A stretch of 64,000 nt of DNA from Leeuwenhoekiella parthenopeia. Lineage in GTDB: Bacteria > Bacteroidota > Bacteroidia > Flavobacteriales > Flavobacteriaceae. The stretch covers positions 1-64,000 of the forward strand of contig NZ_JAJGMW010000020.1 of assembly GCF_020782115.1 (NCBI RefSeq). Direction: 5' to 3'. The position numbers were made by a program, and so were the translations under genes. The notes beneath the pieces were generated by a model that saw only the letters and a program-made list of their open reading frames with translations, was not told the DNA's origin and did not search any database. Positions 36,321 through 45,693 of this stretch are shown piece after piece (position 1 is the stretch's first letter; each line of letters begins with the position of its first letter).

Positions 36321-37628
36321 ATGCGTCTGTTTCTCTCTTTTTTCAGCCTGTTTTTTGTTCAATTTGTCATTGCTCAAACTAATAGCCATCTTGATGCTCA
36401 GGTTTCGATTTCCCTTTCTGAGGAAACCTTTGACGCGGTTTATGTTCTGAAAAATTTACCGGTTAATTCGCAAAAACTTTCCTTTAAGCTTAATAAACAT
36501 TTTAAAGTAAAACAGGTTTATTTAAATAATGACCCGATAGCCTCAAGCAAGTATCCGCAAAATTGCAACGACTGCCTTACTCACAATATCAATATCAACA
36601 GGCCTCTGAACAACCTCGATCATTTGAAGATTGAGATATCCGGAAAAATAAAAAATCTGGAAACCGATAAGGATGTGAGACGCCATAAAGGAGAAGTTGT
36701 GCTCGTAGATGGGGTGCTTCTGGCCGGTGCTAATGATTACTGGTACCCACAGGTGGTGCGCACCAGCGGTTCCCTTTCTGAATATATTAATCCGTTTAAT
36801 ATGACCTATTCGATCACGGCAACCTGTGCAGACTGTGATCAAATTTACCTGGGTAAGGGAACGCCAAAAAACAGTGGAGCAACTTTCAGCAATGACCGCG
36901 CCGAAGGAGATATTACATTGATTGCAGGAACTTTTGATTTTAAGGAAGGTACCTATGCCAATTACATCAATGTTTCCGATACTGATATTCAAAAAATACA
37001 AACACGCTTTTCAAAAAGTCAGCAATTTCTGGAAGAATTCACACAGTTTACCGGAAAACAAAGCAAAACAGTCTATGCCCAACTGGAATCGCCCATCTAT
37101 GGCAATGAAGCCAATTACAATACCATCGTAAATACCTCAGCCAAAGTAGACCTTAATAAAGTGGATGAAAACCTCACCGAGGATACGGCGTATTATTACT
37201 TCGCCAGCAACTTTGAGCCTAAAACTAAACTTGACCGGCTGTTTTTACAGGCTTTGGCTAAATATGCGCGCATTAAATATCTCGAGACCAATAATCGCGT
37301 TCAGTATGATCGCCTAACCGGAATTGTACAGACTGGTAGTAGGGCTGAAAAACCGGTGGAATCTCAATCACAGCTTCAGGCATTACTCATTACACCGGGT
37401 CAATTTTTAGAATTGGAACAACGCATTGGTGCCGAAGAAATGCAAAGCTTCCTTAAGAACACCTTTCAGAATTTAGCATACGGGAAATCGAGCTATGAGG
37501 CCTTCACCGAAAGTATCGCCAGTGTTAATACGCCCAACACCAATCTGGAAGTCCTGATAACACGGGTTCAGGATCAGTTTAAACTACGAGCTGCCGAACG
37601 CAATACCGATGTGCTGGTAGGTTTTTAA
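36321..37628 (+). CDS. Secreted M1-peptidase-like protein without zinc site
   Basis: Secreted protein of 435 residues with an 18-residue signal peptide ending before Gln19. Residues of about 20-225 resemble the N-terminal beta-domain of M1 aminopeptidases (DAVYVLKNLPVNSQKLSFKLNK, LKIEISGKI, DYWYPQVVR, MTYSITATCADCDQIYLGKG). The rest (FSKSQQFLEEFTQFTGKQSK onward) recalls the M1 catalytic half, but no HExxH or GxMEN motif exists, so it is unlikely to be an active metallopeptidase. Cys pairs (CNDC, CADC) may form disulfides. This reading is tentative. It converges on the CHAT-lipase gene, with 16 bases between ends. Confidence 0.65.
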   Translation: MRLFLSFFSLFFVQFVIAQTNSHLDAQVSISLSEETFDAVYVLKNLPVNSQKLSFKLNKHFKVKQVYLNNDPIASSKYPQNCNDCLTHNININRPLNNLDHLKIEISGKIKNLETDKDVRRHKGEVVLVDGVLLAGANDYWYPQVVRTSGSLSEYINPFNMTYSITATCADCDQIYLGKGTPKNSGATFSNDRAEGDITLIAGTFDFKEGTYANYINVSDTDIQKIQTRFSKSQQFLEEFTQFTGKQSKTVYAQLESPIYGNEANYNTIVNTSAKVDLNKVDENLTEDTAYYYFASNFEPKTKLDRLFLQALAKYARIKYLETNNRVQYDRLTGIVQTGSRAEKPVESQSQLQALLITPGQFLELEQRIGAEEMQSFLKNTFQNLAYGKSSYEAFTESIASVNTPNTNLEVLITRVQDQFKLRAAERNTDVLVGF

Positions 37629-37644
37629 ACCCTTCTGGACGGCT

Positions 37645-40600
37645 CTATTTAAAACGCAATAACGATTCTTTCACCTTAAGCAGACTGCTCGCTTTTTCTT
37701 TTGGTATTACCGACTCGTGACTGAGCAGAAAGTCGAGCTGCGCAAGTTCTATGCGTATTTGACGCGAACTGTGTAAAATCTGGAATGCTTCAGCAAAGCG
37801 CTTATTTAATTCGTCTAAAATAACCTGATCTCCCCCCTTTTCACTATTAACCAGGAGCATACCGAAGCTCACTTCGGTCATTCCCAAAAGCACCGAAATA
37901 TCGAGGTCTGCGGGATCTACATCATCCAGGTGTTTTAAAAAGTCAGACAGATAGGCAAAAACCGGTTTTTTGGTGTACTTATTCAATTGATTTTTTAGAT
38001 TACCCTTGCCGTAAGCTTCGAGCAGATAGCTTAAAAACACAATGTTTGAGAACGCGTCAAGCGTTTTACCGTCGTATGGGTTTGTGCTGTTATCGTAAGC
38101 TTCGGTATAGTAATCAAGTGCTGTTTGCAGGTATTGCAATTGCTTTTCCCCTTTTTCGTGCATCGACGCAAATTTGTAACAGTTGCCCACAATGCCCAGC
38201 CTTAAAGTGGTCTTGCCAATAAGGGCCAGCTTGGTTACCAGATCGAGCTCTTCCTTCCGCTCTGCGGCATCTTTAGAGAAATTCAAAGAGCGTAACAGAC
38301 AAAAATGCTCTAAAACCTTCATCGAAAAATTAGCATCTTCGAGAGTCAAAACCGCCCTGAACGTATCTAAAGCCTCAGCGGGCATATCGAGCTCATCGTA
38401 AATTAAAGCCTCTTTCTCTCTGATCACACCGTCGATCAGGTCATTTCGACTGGCATTTTCAAGAATTTCATCAAGCTTGCGCTTTACTGTTTTAGGATTA
38501 AAACTGCTGTGACGTATAGACGCATAAAGGTTTTCAAGATCTGTATACACCTGCGAACTCAGGACATAATCAAAGACTTCTTCTTTTTGCCTTACGTGCT
38601 CAAAAAACTTGTAATGTTGATTCCCGTAGCATTGGTAAGCACCCCAGGTATTGGTATGCCGATGGTTTTGATAGCATTTTTTACGCGCCATTTGTACAGC
38701 TTCGCCAAATTCATAACCGGAAAGCATACGACTGTAAAATTCTTCTGAGAAAGTTTCTGCGGCGGCGTCATCAACAGCCCAACCGGTCACAATGATGGCC
38801 TTAACCCCCATGGCGATAAGTTGGGTTCCTATATTGGCCGCCAGTTTGTAACGCGAGCGCATGAAGGCATCATCGGTAGCATTTAAGGTTCCCGAAAAGC
38901 AGCAATTGATAAAAACAAATTCGGGCACATAGCTCAATTGCTTGATCATGGCAGGGTCTATACAGATGCCGTTACCAATGGCTATGCCCACCCGGTTATT
39001 TGCAGGATCGTAAAGCCCATGACCTGCAAAATGCAACAGTTTATATTCATTGGTATACAATTGCAACATAATATCTGTAGCATTGCTATTAAGCAACGGA
39101 AAGGTCTCAAATCCCGCATTTTTAAGCTTATCATTTACCATTTGTGCCTCTGCTTTTGCAGCAGCCAACTGGGGCAGTGATGCCTCATTATAAATAGGAT
39201 CGCCTATGATAAGCGTCTTGTTGCTCACGCTGCGCAACTGGTTACTCTCATAATCTGAAGTCAGCAACTGGCGTATGAGTCCGCTGTTTACGGCTGCCGG
39301 GGTTTCATCAGACTCAAAATCATGAAACAGCTCCCAGGGGAACTGAGCCGCTTTGAGATCGAGTTTAAACAAAATATTGTTTTGATTGCGGATGATGGCT
39401 TTAAACTGATTAGGAATGAGTAATTCAAACAGGGTTTTAGAAAGCCGCTTATCCCACGCCGAACTGCGCGACATCTGCTCCAGCAGAATACCTACCTGTT
39501 CCAGACCGTTGTGCACTTCCTCTTCTTCTACCCGCGCCAAACCGCTTGACGAATTGTAAGCAAAACCGGTAATGCGATCGCCATCACAAATGCTTTTTAC
39601 ATTAAAATGATGCCACCAGTCTTCAGACTCATCTACAAATGCACGCCTTTTTTTGGCTCCCTCCTTACGCTCTATACCTTTTATGAGCTCAAAATTAAAG
39701 CGGTTATCAGAATTTTTGAGCCTGCTCAACGCCCAGTAGGCCTGGCTCGCCAGCGACTCGTAATGGTTTACAAATTCTATCTGAGTTAGTTCCTGTAAAC
39801 CTTCCCCGTGTTCTTTTATAAACCGGTTGGCGCTGCTTACACCCAGTAAAATTCCCTTGATAGAATCTTCGATTTGTAATCTTCCGTAACCGGTACCCAT
39901 CAGGATAAAGGAGATTCCCTCGGCATAGGATTTGGCTTTTGCCAGGGTATAATTATCGCGCATAAACATAGCGTATTTAAGTGCCGCCATCTCTACCGTT
40001 TTGGCCAGCAGATAATGGGTAAGTTCCTGCGAATTGCCCAGACCGCACACAATCGCTCCCCGCGGATTGGTATTCAGGTTAAAAAACACCTCACTCTCCC
40101 CTATCTTGCCGGGATAATATCCCATATCGTAGCGCTGCATCAGACGGCCATTGAGGTAGTTATCGAGCGCTTTTTCGGCACTGTGCACACCGTCGTTATT
40201 AAAATGCCCCAGCATTACGGGGTATCGGGAAACTTTAAGGTCAGCATTAATAACGGCAACATTAAGCATGGTGCGCTCAGGCTGGGTAGATTTTCGAGCC
40301 GGTTCTATACCAAACAATACATCGCCTACCAGATTGAGGTTATTGCCCGGTGCAGGTACTGCGTGTACTTCACTGATGACTTCACCGGCGCGGGAGATGG
40401 GTTTGGTTTTGAGTAACCTATTGGTTTTACCTTCAAGCAGAATATCAACAATACCGTCGTAAATCCTGGGATCATTGGCGAGTTCGCCGTGTGAGGTATG
40501 CGTATAATACACGTTGTCTTTTGGAATGCGCGACGGGATGCCCGTTACCCAGGTTACGCTACTGTCGCCCGCTGTGGTTGCGAGGTAAACCAGTTTTTTC

Positions 40601-42918
40601 TTATTTGAAAGAAAACGCGATTCGGTCTTATAATCATAAACCGTTTGCTCCGCGTGACCGGCCACATAATACACCTCTTTGAGGTCATCTTCGGTTAGAT
40701 GTGTAACAAAATCCAGGACAGAATCGCGGTATTTTTTAAACTGATCCAGATCTTTTTTAAGCGGAATAACCATAGGCTCGGTACTTTCCGCTTTGCGGTC
40801 TTTCCAGAACTGCGAGTCCCAGAAGGGGCGTTTGCTATTGTTTTCAATAGGAAGTAATTCAAATATTCCCGGAAATTCCCTAAATACCTGAAGCAACTCT
40901 TCCTTAGAATTTTTAAAATCGATCATCGCCAGCTGCTTCACCCGGCTGCTGTGACCGGTGAGCACTTCCATAATCAAATACGAACCCAGCCAGGGCGTGC
41001 CCAGCATCACAAATTTATTGGCGGGTTTTTCGATAAAGCGTTTCCAGACGGGCGCAGCGTCCATCATAAACTGGCGTACTACCAGACCACCCATAGAATG
41101 GGCGATGATGTGAATGGGCTGGTTGTAAGTGTCCAGTAAATGCTCCACCTTTTTAGCTAGTTGGGCTGCAGAACCTTTCACGCTTTTACGCCAGTCAAAC
41201 GGAAAGGTGATCACATCGTGCGTTTTAAGCAGGTGCTTTACAAAGTCATCGTAGTATTTTTTAATCACGCCCGAAGCTTCCACCCCGCTGGTATTGATTT
41301 CGAGATCGTCTTTAATTGCTCCTCTGTTTAATTCCCTAAAATCAATCCACTGCGGATTGCCGTTGTGATCGAGACTCGAACCCATAATCCCGGGAAGCAA
41401 AATGGCTATGCGCTTATTGCCGCTCACGTGCTCGTAATGCACACCTTCCATAGAAAACATGCTGAGCAATACCCCACGGTTACCGGCTCCCGAAAACTTC
41501 TGGGAATAAAAGCCCGCCTGACCACCCGGCGCCGTAACAGCAGCCTGCAGAATGGCGTCGCAGGTATTTTGATTGCGGAAGTAGTTGAAATGATTGGTGC
41601 TTCCGTCTTTCGACAGAAAGTATTGAATACCGCCCAGACGAGGTGCCCCCTGCTCCATACGGTCTGAATCGACCACCAGATCGTTTGCCTTCCAATAAAA
41701 CAAATTGGCCAAAATTACCTTAAGCGAATCGCCCAAGTGCCCTCCCACTTCGGCATCGCCGGCAATCACATACAAATCATTGGCGACCGCGCTTCCTGAA
41801 AAGTTCAGCATTTTTTGAAAGCTGCTGTCGGGCACCATACTATACAAACCGGGCATTGCCTCGTGATTGGCTTTCTGTTTTACCACTTCGAGTAAAAACA
41901 GTTTTACGGTATTGTAAACCACGTTGACCTGTGCCCCCACAACCAAGCCCAAAGCATTGAGCAGTACATTGAGAAAATGATCTGTTCTGCGCGAAAGCAG
42001 GGTGGTGCCGCTGGCCGGGGCTGCTACCCGTATGACCTTGCGCACTTCAATTTTCTTTTTCCGGGCAATGGTGTTGATCTTTTTCATCAACTCAAAAGCT
42101 TCGGGATCTTCTTTTGTCATCATCCCCAGTTCGAGATCACTAAAGCCAACCACTTCATTACGGTGATCGCATTTGGCCAAAACATCAGCGACAAGTCCGC
42201 CGCGGGAATGGCTCAAAATTTCAACACTAACAGACTGGTCTACGTGTTCTAAAAAGTCGAGCGCATTTTGCAGCGGACTCACAGAAAGCGTACGATGATC
42301 AAGCGCAAGGATTCCTGCATTGTACTGGCGCATCAACTGGTCCCAAATAGGACTCTGCCCGAGGCGCAATTCAGCGAAAGCGGCAAAGGTATTAGACAAG
42401 GTGTCGTGTATAAGCAGCAGGTAGGCTGTGCTGGCAGGAGCAATTTTGGCCACCGGCATATATTGAAAGCCTGCATCAAGCTTGTAAAGTCCGGGCTGTG
42501 GCATCGCCCGCTTGTCGTAGGCAATCGCCAGATTTTTTGCAGAAGTCTCGGCAGCAGTGCCCAGTGTTTTAGCACGAATAAGTTTTAAGGTTTTAATCAC
42601 CACGCTACCAATAGCTCCCCTGGAGGCCTGCTTTCCGGTAACCTGAGGCTCAAAAACAAAAACTTCTCCCGAGCGCTTACCCGAAGCAGGTGCATTGTAA
42701 ATTTCTTCAATATCCAGAGCATTGCCTATCCATTGAGTTTGATCAGAAAAGGTGAGTTCAATAATATCATCATCCTTCAGTTCGAGCTCAATACGCCGGT
42801 TTTCGGCGCGGCTTTTTTCGAGCTGTACCGCGGTGACCACTTCAAATTCTGAAAACTGGGCGGTTTGTAGATTTAATTCTTCGGCGATTAGGGTTCCGTA
42901 AACGAGTGCTTTGGTCAT
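37645..42918 (-). CDS. Giant cytoplasmic fusion: two alpha/beta-hydrolases plus CHAT protease domain
   Basis: Protein of 1757 residues starting at 42918 (MTKALVYG); the longer frame to 43119 would translate hairpin-rich DNA. There is no signal peptide. Hydrolase 1 (about 165-470): nucleophile elbow SHSRGG, Ser238, with likely Asp413 and His443. Hydrolase 2 (about 503-825) resembles LCAT-type lipases: AHSMGG, Ser608, with Asp785 (AGDSSV) and His810. A domain at about 885-1035 (AVINADLKVSRYPVMLGHF, AIVCGLGNSQELT) has a macro/leucine-aminopeptidase-N-like look, uncertain. The CHAT caspase-like domain (about 1155-1440) has His1300 in HFAGHG and Cys1340 in FINCCFSG. Residues 1450-1757 are helical and TPR-like. 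CHAT proteases often activate effectors in immunity systems; a lipase-protease fusion suggests a self-activated membrane-attacking effector, which is inference. Confidence 0.85.
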   Translation of the reverse strand: MTKALVYGTLIAEELNLQTAQFSEFEVVTAVQLEKSRAENRRIELELKDDDIIELTFSDQTQWIGNALDIEEIYNAPASGKRSGEVFVFEPQVTGKQASRGAIGSVVIKTLKLIRAKTLGTAAETSAKNLAIAYDKRAMPQPGLYKLDAGFQYMPVAKIAPASTAYLLLIHDTLSNTFAAFAELRLGQSPIWDQLMRQYNAGILALDHRTLSVSPLQNALDFLEHVDQSVSVEILSHSRGGLVADVLAKCDHRNEVVGFSDLELGMMTKEDPEAFELMKKINTIARKKKIEVRKVIRVAAPASGTTLLSRRTDHFLNVLLNALGLVVGAQVNVVYNTVKLFLLEVVKQKANHEAMPGLYSMVPDSSFQKMLNFSGSAVANDLYVIAGDAEVGGHLGDSLKVILANLFYWKANDLVVDSDRMEQGAPRLGGIQYFLSKDGSTNHFNYFRNQNTCDAILQAAVTAPGGQAGFYSQKFSGAGNRGVLLSMFSMEGVHYEHVSGNKRIAILLPGIMGSSLDHNGNPQWIDFRELNRGAIKDDLEINTSGVEASGVIKKYYDDFVKHLLKTHDVITFPFDWRKSVKGSAAQLAKKVEHLLDTYNQPIHIIAHSMGGLVVRQFMMDAAPVWKRFIEKPANKFVMLGTPWLGSYLIMEVLTGHSSRVKQLAMIDFKNSKEELLQVFREFPGIFELLPIENNSKRPFWDSQFWKDRKAESTEPMVIPLKKDLDQFKKYRDSVLDFVTHLTEDDLKEVYYVAGHAEQTVYDYKTESRFLSNKKKLVYLATTAGDSSVTWVTGIPSRIPKDNVYYTHTSHGELANDPRIYDGIVDILLEGKTNRLLKTKPISRAGEVISEVHAVPAPGNNLNLVGDVLFGIEPARKSTQPERTMLNVAVINADLKVSRYPVMLGHFNNDGVHSAEKALDNYLNGRLMQRYDMGYYPGKIGESEVFFNLNTNPRGAIVCGLGNSQELTHYLLAKTVEMAALKYAMFMRDNYTLAKAKSYAEGISFILMGTGYGRLQIEDSIKGILLGVSSANRFIKEHGEGLQELTQIEFVNHYESLASQAYWALSRLKNSDNRFNFELIKGIERKEGAKKRRAFVDESEDWWHHFNVKSICDGDRITGFAYNSSSGLARVEEEEVHNGLEQVGILLEQMSRSSAWDKRLSKTLFELLIPNQFKAIIRNQNNILFKLDLKAAQFPWELFHDFESDETPAAVNSGLIRQLLTSDYESNQLRSVSNKTLIIGDPIYNEASLPQLAAAKAEAQMVNDKLKNAGFETFPLLNSNATDIMLQLYTNEYKLLHFAGHGLYDPANNRVGIAIGNGICIDPAMIKQLSYVPEFVFINCCFSGTLNATDDAFMRSRYKLAANIGTQLIAMGVKAIIVTGWAVDDAAAETFSEEFYSRMLSGYEFGEAVQMARKKCYQNHRHTNTWGAYQCYGNQHYKFFEHVRQKEEVFDYVLSSQVYTDLENLYASIRHSSFNPKTVKRKLDEILENASRNDLIDGVIREKEALIYDELDMPAEALDTFRAVLTLEDANFSMKVLEHFCLLRSLNFSKDAAERKEELDLVTKLALIGKTTLRLGIVGNCYKFASMHEKGEKQLQYLQTALDYYTEAYDNSTNPYDGKTLDAFSNIVFLSYLLEAYGKGNLKNQLNKYTKKPVFAYLSDFLKHLDDVDPADLDISVLLGMTEVSFGMLLVNSEKGGDQVILDELNKRFAEAFQILHSSRQIRIELAQLDFLLSHESVIPKEKASSLLKVKESLLRFK

Positions 42919-42995
42919 GATTTGCTGAAATTCTGATAGTTGTGAACTAAATGTACCTAAAAGACCCATTGCGAAGCACTTACCGTCCTGAATAA

Positions 42996-43054
42996 GGGGT
43001 AAAATCCCCGCCCACGTGCGGGAAAAAGGCGTAGTCTTTCCGGCGGGACTACGC
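42996..43054. other. Cluster of stem-loops between divergent genes
   Basis: Three potential stems lie here. GGGG (42996-42999) can pair with CCCC (43006-43009). CCCGC (43007-43011) can pair with GCGGG (43018-43022), which uses some of the same bases, so the two are mutually exclusive. GCGTAGTC (43029-43036) pairs perfectly with GACTACGC (43047-43054). No T-run follows any of them. The segment is upstream of both the CHAT-lipase gene and the HAD gene and may be a regulatory leader; no known RNA class was recognised. Confidence 0.5.
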
Positions 43055-43154
43055 GATTTCCTTACATGTTGATTTGAATAATGGTATTTTTGAATTTGAA
43101 CACGTGAATTTTTCCGCAAAGCGGAAGCATTCCACGCTTATAAAAAGGATAACT

Positions 43155-43856
43155 GTGCAAAAAGATAAGCTTACAAATAGCATCCGTACACGTGCCCTCA
43201 TTTTTGATATGGACGGCACGATGTTTAACAATATGATGATTCACCATCGCGCCTGGCAAAAAAAACTCAGCGAACTGGGGCTTGAGATGACGCTGGAAGA
43301 AGTAAAGCGAGACATTCATGGCGTTAATGAAGAAATCATCAAACGTTTGTTTGGCGATCGCTTTAATGAAGCAGAGCGCAGGCAAATCGCCTGGGATAAA
43401 GAAGCTGCCTATCGCGAAATTTATGCCGATAAAATCAAGCTGCTTCCGGGATTACAGGCTTTTTTAGACAAGGCCAAAGAACTAAAAATCCCTATGGGCA
43501 TAGGTACTGCAGCTCCCGGGGAAAATGCTGAGTTTGCCATTGAAGCGCTTCAGCTTGAGATCTATTTTAAAACCGTTGTGCACAGCGATATGGTACAACG
43601 AGGCAAGCCCGATCCGCAGGTTTTTGAGATGGTAAGCGCAGAGCTGGATATTCCGCTTGTGGAAAGCCTGATTTTTGAAGACAGTCCTACCGGTGCTAAG
43701 GCTGCTGCAAACGGTGGTTCCAAATCGGTCATTCTTACCACCACACACACGCCTGAAGAATTTGAAAGTATTGACCGTATCCAACATTTTATGCAGGATT
43801 ATGAGCAGGTCGAGCTGGCGGATGCAGGAGCAGGCTGGTTTGAATTGCGCTTTTAA
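43155..43856 (+). CDS. Beta-phosphoglucomutase-like HAD phosphatase
   Basis: HAD hydrolase of 233 residues. The GTG at 43155 is chosen because an AAGGAT-like ribosome binding site lies 5-8 bases upstream and the family motif starts 17 codons on; a TTG at 43074 would add 27 residues with no similarity. Motif I is FDMDGTMFNN, motif II is the GTAAP region, motif III is the Lys in RGKPDPQVF and motif IV is FEDSPTGAKAA. A helical cap lies between motifs I and II. The family isomerises sugar phosphates or dephosphorylates them; the substrate is unknown. It diverges from the CHAT-lipase gene. Confidence 0.88.
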   Translation: MQKDKLTNSIRTRALIFDMDGTMFNNMMIHHRAWQKKLSELGLEMTLEEVKRDIHGVNEEIIKRLFGDRFNEAERRQIAWDKEAAYREIYADKIKLLPGLQAFLDKAKELKIPMGIGTAAPGENAEFAIEALQLEIYFKTVVHSDMVQRGKPDPQVFEMVSAELDIPLVESLIFEDSPTGAKAAANGGSKSVILTTTHTPEEFESIDRIQHFMQDYEQVELADAGAGWFELRF

Positions 43857-43941
43857 ATCTTCCATTCGCTAAAAAAATGCTAAGCCTCTCAAAATTGTTG
43901 GCTAAAAACGTATTTTTAACGCTTTAAATTGAAAAAAACTT

Positions 43942-44994
43942 ATGAAAAAAGTACTCTTGCTGGGCGTTGTACTCAGCTGTATGATGTTTGTAAAATGTGG
44001 ACCAAAAGTATCCAACACGACTTCTGAGACGTCTGAAAAATCTACACCGCTGGCTGATGTGGACCCTATGCCTTTTGCTGAAAGTATTACGGCAGACGAA
44101 CTGAAAGAAATGCTGTATGTATATGCTTCAGACGAGTTTGAAGGTCGAAATACCGGCGAACCCGGACAGAAAAAAGCTGCAGAATGGCTTAAGAATTTTT
44201 ATGTAGAGCATGGCATTCCGTCTGCTCAGGAAGACAGCTATTTTCAGATTGTACCGGAGAGTTTCTTTCGCGCCGGAAGCGGGATTAAAGCTTCTGAAAA
44301 CGTAGTTGCCTTTATTGAGGGCAGCACCAAACCGGAAGAATACATCGTAATCTCTGCCCACCTGGATCACGTGGGTGTTCGTGAGGATGGCGAAGTTTTC
44401 AACGGGGCTGATGATGACGGTTCTGGTACCGTAGGCGTTTTAGAAATAGCCGAAGCTTTTAAACAAGCCGTTGAAAAAGGATACAGACCACAGCGCTCTA
44501 TCGTGTTTTTACACGTAACCGGTGAAGAAAAAGGATTATACGGTTCGCGTTATTACGCCGAAAACCCCATTTTCCCTATCGCAAATACCGTTGCCGACCT
44601 TAACATTGATATGATAGGCCGCGTTGATGAGGCGCATAAAGACAATGAAAATTACATTTACCTGATTGGTTCAGATAAATTGAGTACCGAACTCGATAGC
44701 ATTTCGACTGCGGTAAACAACAAGTATATGAACATTAATCTGGATTATACCTATAACGACGAAAATGACCCAAACCGTTTTTACTACCGTTCTGACCATT
44801 ACAATTTTGCCAAGCAGGGTGTACCCATTATCTTTTACTTTAACGGAGTACACGAAGATTACCACCAGGTTACCGATACCCCTGATAAAATCAATTACCC
44901 GATGCTCGCCAAGCGTGCGCAACTGGTATTTTTAACCGCCTGGGAACTTGCAAATCGTGCAGAGCGCATAGTTGTTGACAAAGAAGTTAAATAA
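43942..44994 (+). CDS. M28-family zinc peptidase lipoprotein
   Basis: Lipoprotein of 350 residues (signal ends at MMFVKC, Cys19). The co-catalytic zinc site of M28 aminopeptidases is complete: HLDHVG, then NGADDDGSGTVGVLEIA (bridging Asp), VTGEEKGLYGS (Glu pair), NIDMIG (Asp) and EDYHQVTDT (final His). It would remove N-terminal residues from peptides at the cell envelope. Relatives of the mammalian-type glutaminyl cyclase share this fold, but the EE pair and spacing point to a peptidase. It is followed by a clear terminator. Confidence 0.93.
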   Translation: MKKVLLLGVVLSCMMFVKCGPKVSNTTSETSEKSTPLADVDPMPFAESITADELKEMLYVYASDEFEGRNTGEPGQKKAAEWLKNFYVEHGIPSAQEDSYFQIVPESFFRAGSGIKASENVVAFIEGSTKPEEYIVISAHLDHVGVREDGEVFNGADDDGSGTVGVLEIAEAFKQAVEKGYRPQRSIVFLHVTGEEKGLYGSRYYAENPIFPIANTVADLNIDMIGRVDEAHKDNENYIYLIGSDKLSTELDSISTAVNNKYMNINLDYTYNDENDPNRFYYRSDHYNFAKQGVPIIFYFNGVHEDYHQVTDTPDKINYPMLAKRAQLVFLTAWELANRAERIVVDKEVK

Positions 44995-45016
44995 CTAGCT
45001 TAATTTTTAAGAATTG

Positions 45017-45050
45017 AAGCCCTTAAGCAATTTGTTTAAGGGCTTTTTTT
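45017..45050 (+). terminator. Terminator after the M28 peptidase gene
   Basis: AAGCCCTTAA (45017-45026) pairs perfectly with TTAAGGGCTT (45036-45045) around a 9-base loop and runs into seven T (45044-45050). Confidence 0.92.
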
Positions 45051-45087
45051 ATGAAAATCTGTACATTTAGAATTCAAGACGAAAACC

Positions 45088-45690
45088 GTGAAACACTGGA
45101 TTGACCCTCAATTAGAACTGGTAAACGAAATAGTAAAACTGGTTCCCCTGAGCCCGGAACATCGGGACGACCTGGTAGAAGCCGCGACAGACGGAAAACT
45201 GTGGGAGTTGTGGTATACTTCAGTACCTGATGCGTCGAAGATTGACGACTACATCAATCTGGCGCTTGATGAACAGTCTAAGGGTTTGGCTAAGCCTTTT
45301 ACGGTAGTCGACGCCAAAACCGGAAAGATCATTGGTTCTACCCGATTTTGTAAACTCCAACCTCAACACCGCAGGCTCGAGATTGGCTATACCTGGTATG
45401 CAAAGCGCTATCAGCGCACCAGCGTAAATACACACTGTAAATTATTGCTTTTACAATATGCTTTTGAAAATTTGGACTGCATCGCCGTCCAATTTATGAC
45501 CGACTGGTTTAATCTAAAATCCCGTGAAGCCATCGCACGCCTGGGTGCAAGGCAAGATGGTATTCTGAGGCATCACCGGCTTAATAAAGACGGAAGCTAC
45601 CGCGATAGCGTAGTATTTTCAATCACCAATACCGAATGGAGCGGCGTTCAAAAAAATTTGCTGCTAAAACTTCACAGCTATAACCCATAA
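45088..45690 (+). CDS. GNAT acetyltransferase
   Basis: N-acetyltransferase of 200 residues starting with GTG at 45088. It has the RimJ/RimL-like pattern VPLSPEHRDDLVEAATDGKLWELW at the N-terminus, the strand FTVVDAKTGKIIGSTRFCKL, RRLEIGYTWYAKRYQRTSVN and LDCIAVQFMTDWFNLKSREAIARLGARQDGIL, where the last segment is the usual end of the acetyl-CoA fold. Acetylated substrate unknown. It is followed after 3 bases by the start of a truncated DUF1697 gene, and the pair was probably once co-transcribed. Confidence 0.9.
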   Translation: MKHWIDPQLELVNEIVKLVPLSPEHRDDLVEAATDGKLWELWYTSVPDASKIDDYINLALDEQSKGLAKPFTVVDAKTGKIIGSTRFCKLQPQHRRLEIGYTWYAKRYQRTSVNTHCKLLLLQYAFENLDCIAVQFMTDWFNLKSREAIARLGARQDGILRHHRLNKDGSYRDSVVFSITNTEWSGVQKNLLLKLHSYNP

Positions 45691-45693
45691 TTC

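Noticed and set aside
36150-36389. Minus-strand 79-codon ORF rich in Lys overlapping the 36321 gene start
   Set aside because: It lies in A+T-rich DNA, has no recognisable domain and overlaps the signal peptide of the well-supported gene at 36321 in antisense.
42919-43119. Longer start of the CHAT-lipase protein (67 extra residues)
   Set aside because: The extension would translate the stem-loop cluster, has no similarity to anything recognised, and the internal ATG at 42918 begins a plausible strand-rich N-terminus.
43942-44994. M28 protein considered as a mammalian-type glutaminyl cyclase
   Set aside because: The Glu-Glu pair in GEEKG and the full set of zinc ligands at peptidase spacing favour an aminopeptidase; the propeller-type cyclotransferase at 30686 is the better cyclase candidate.
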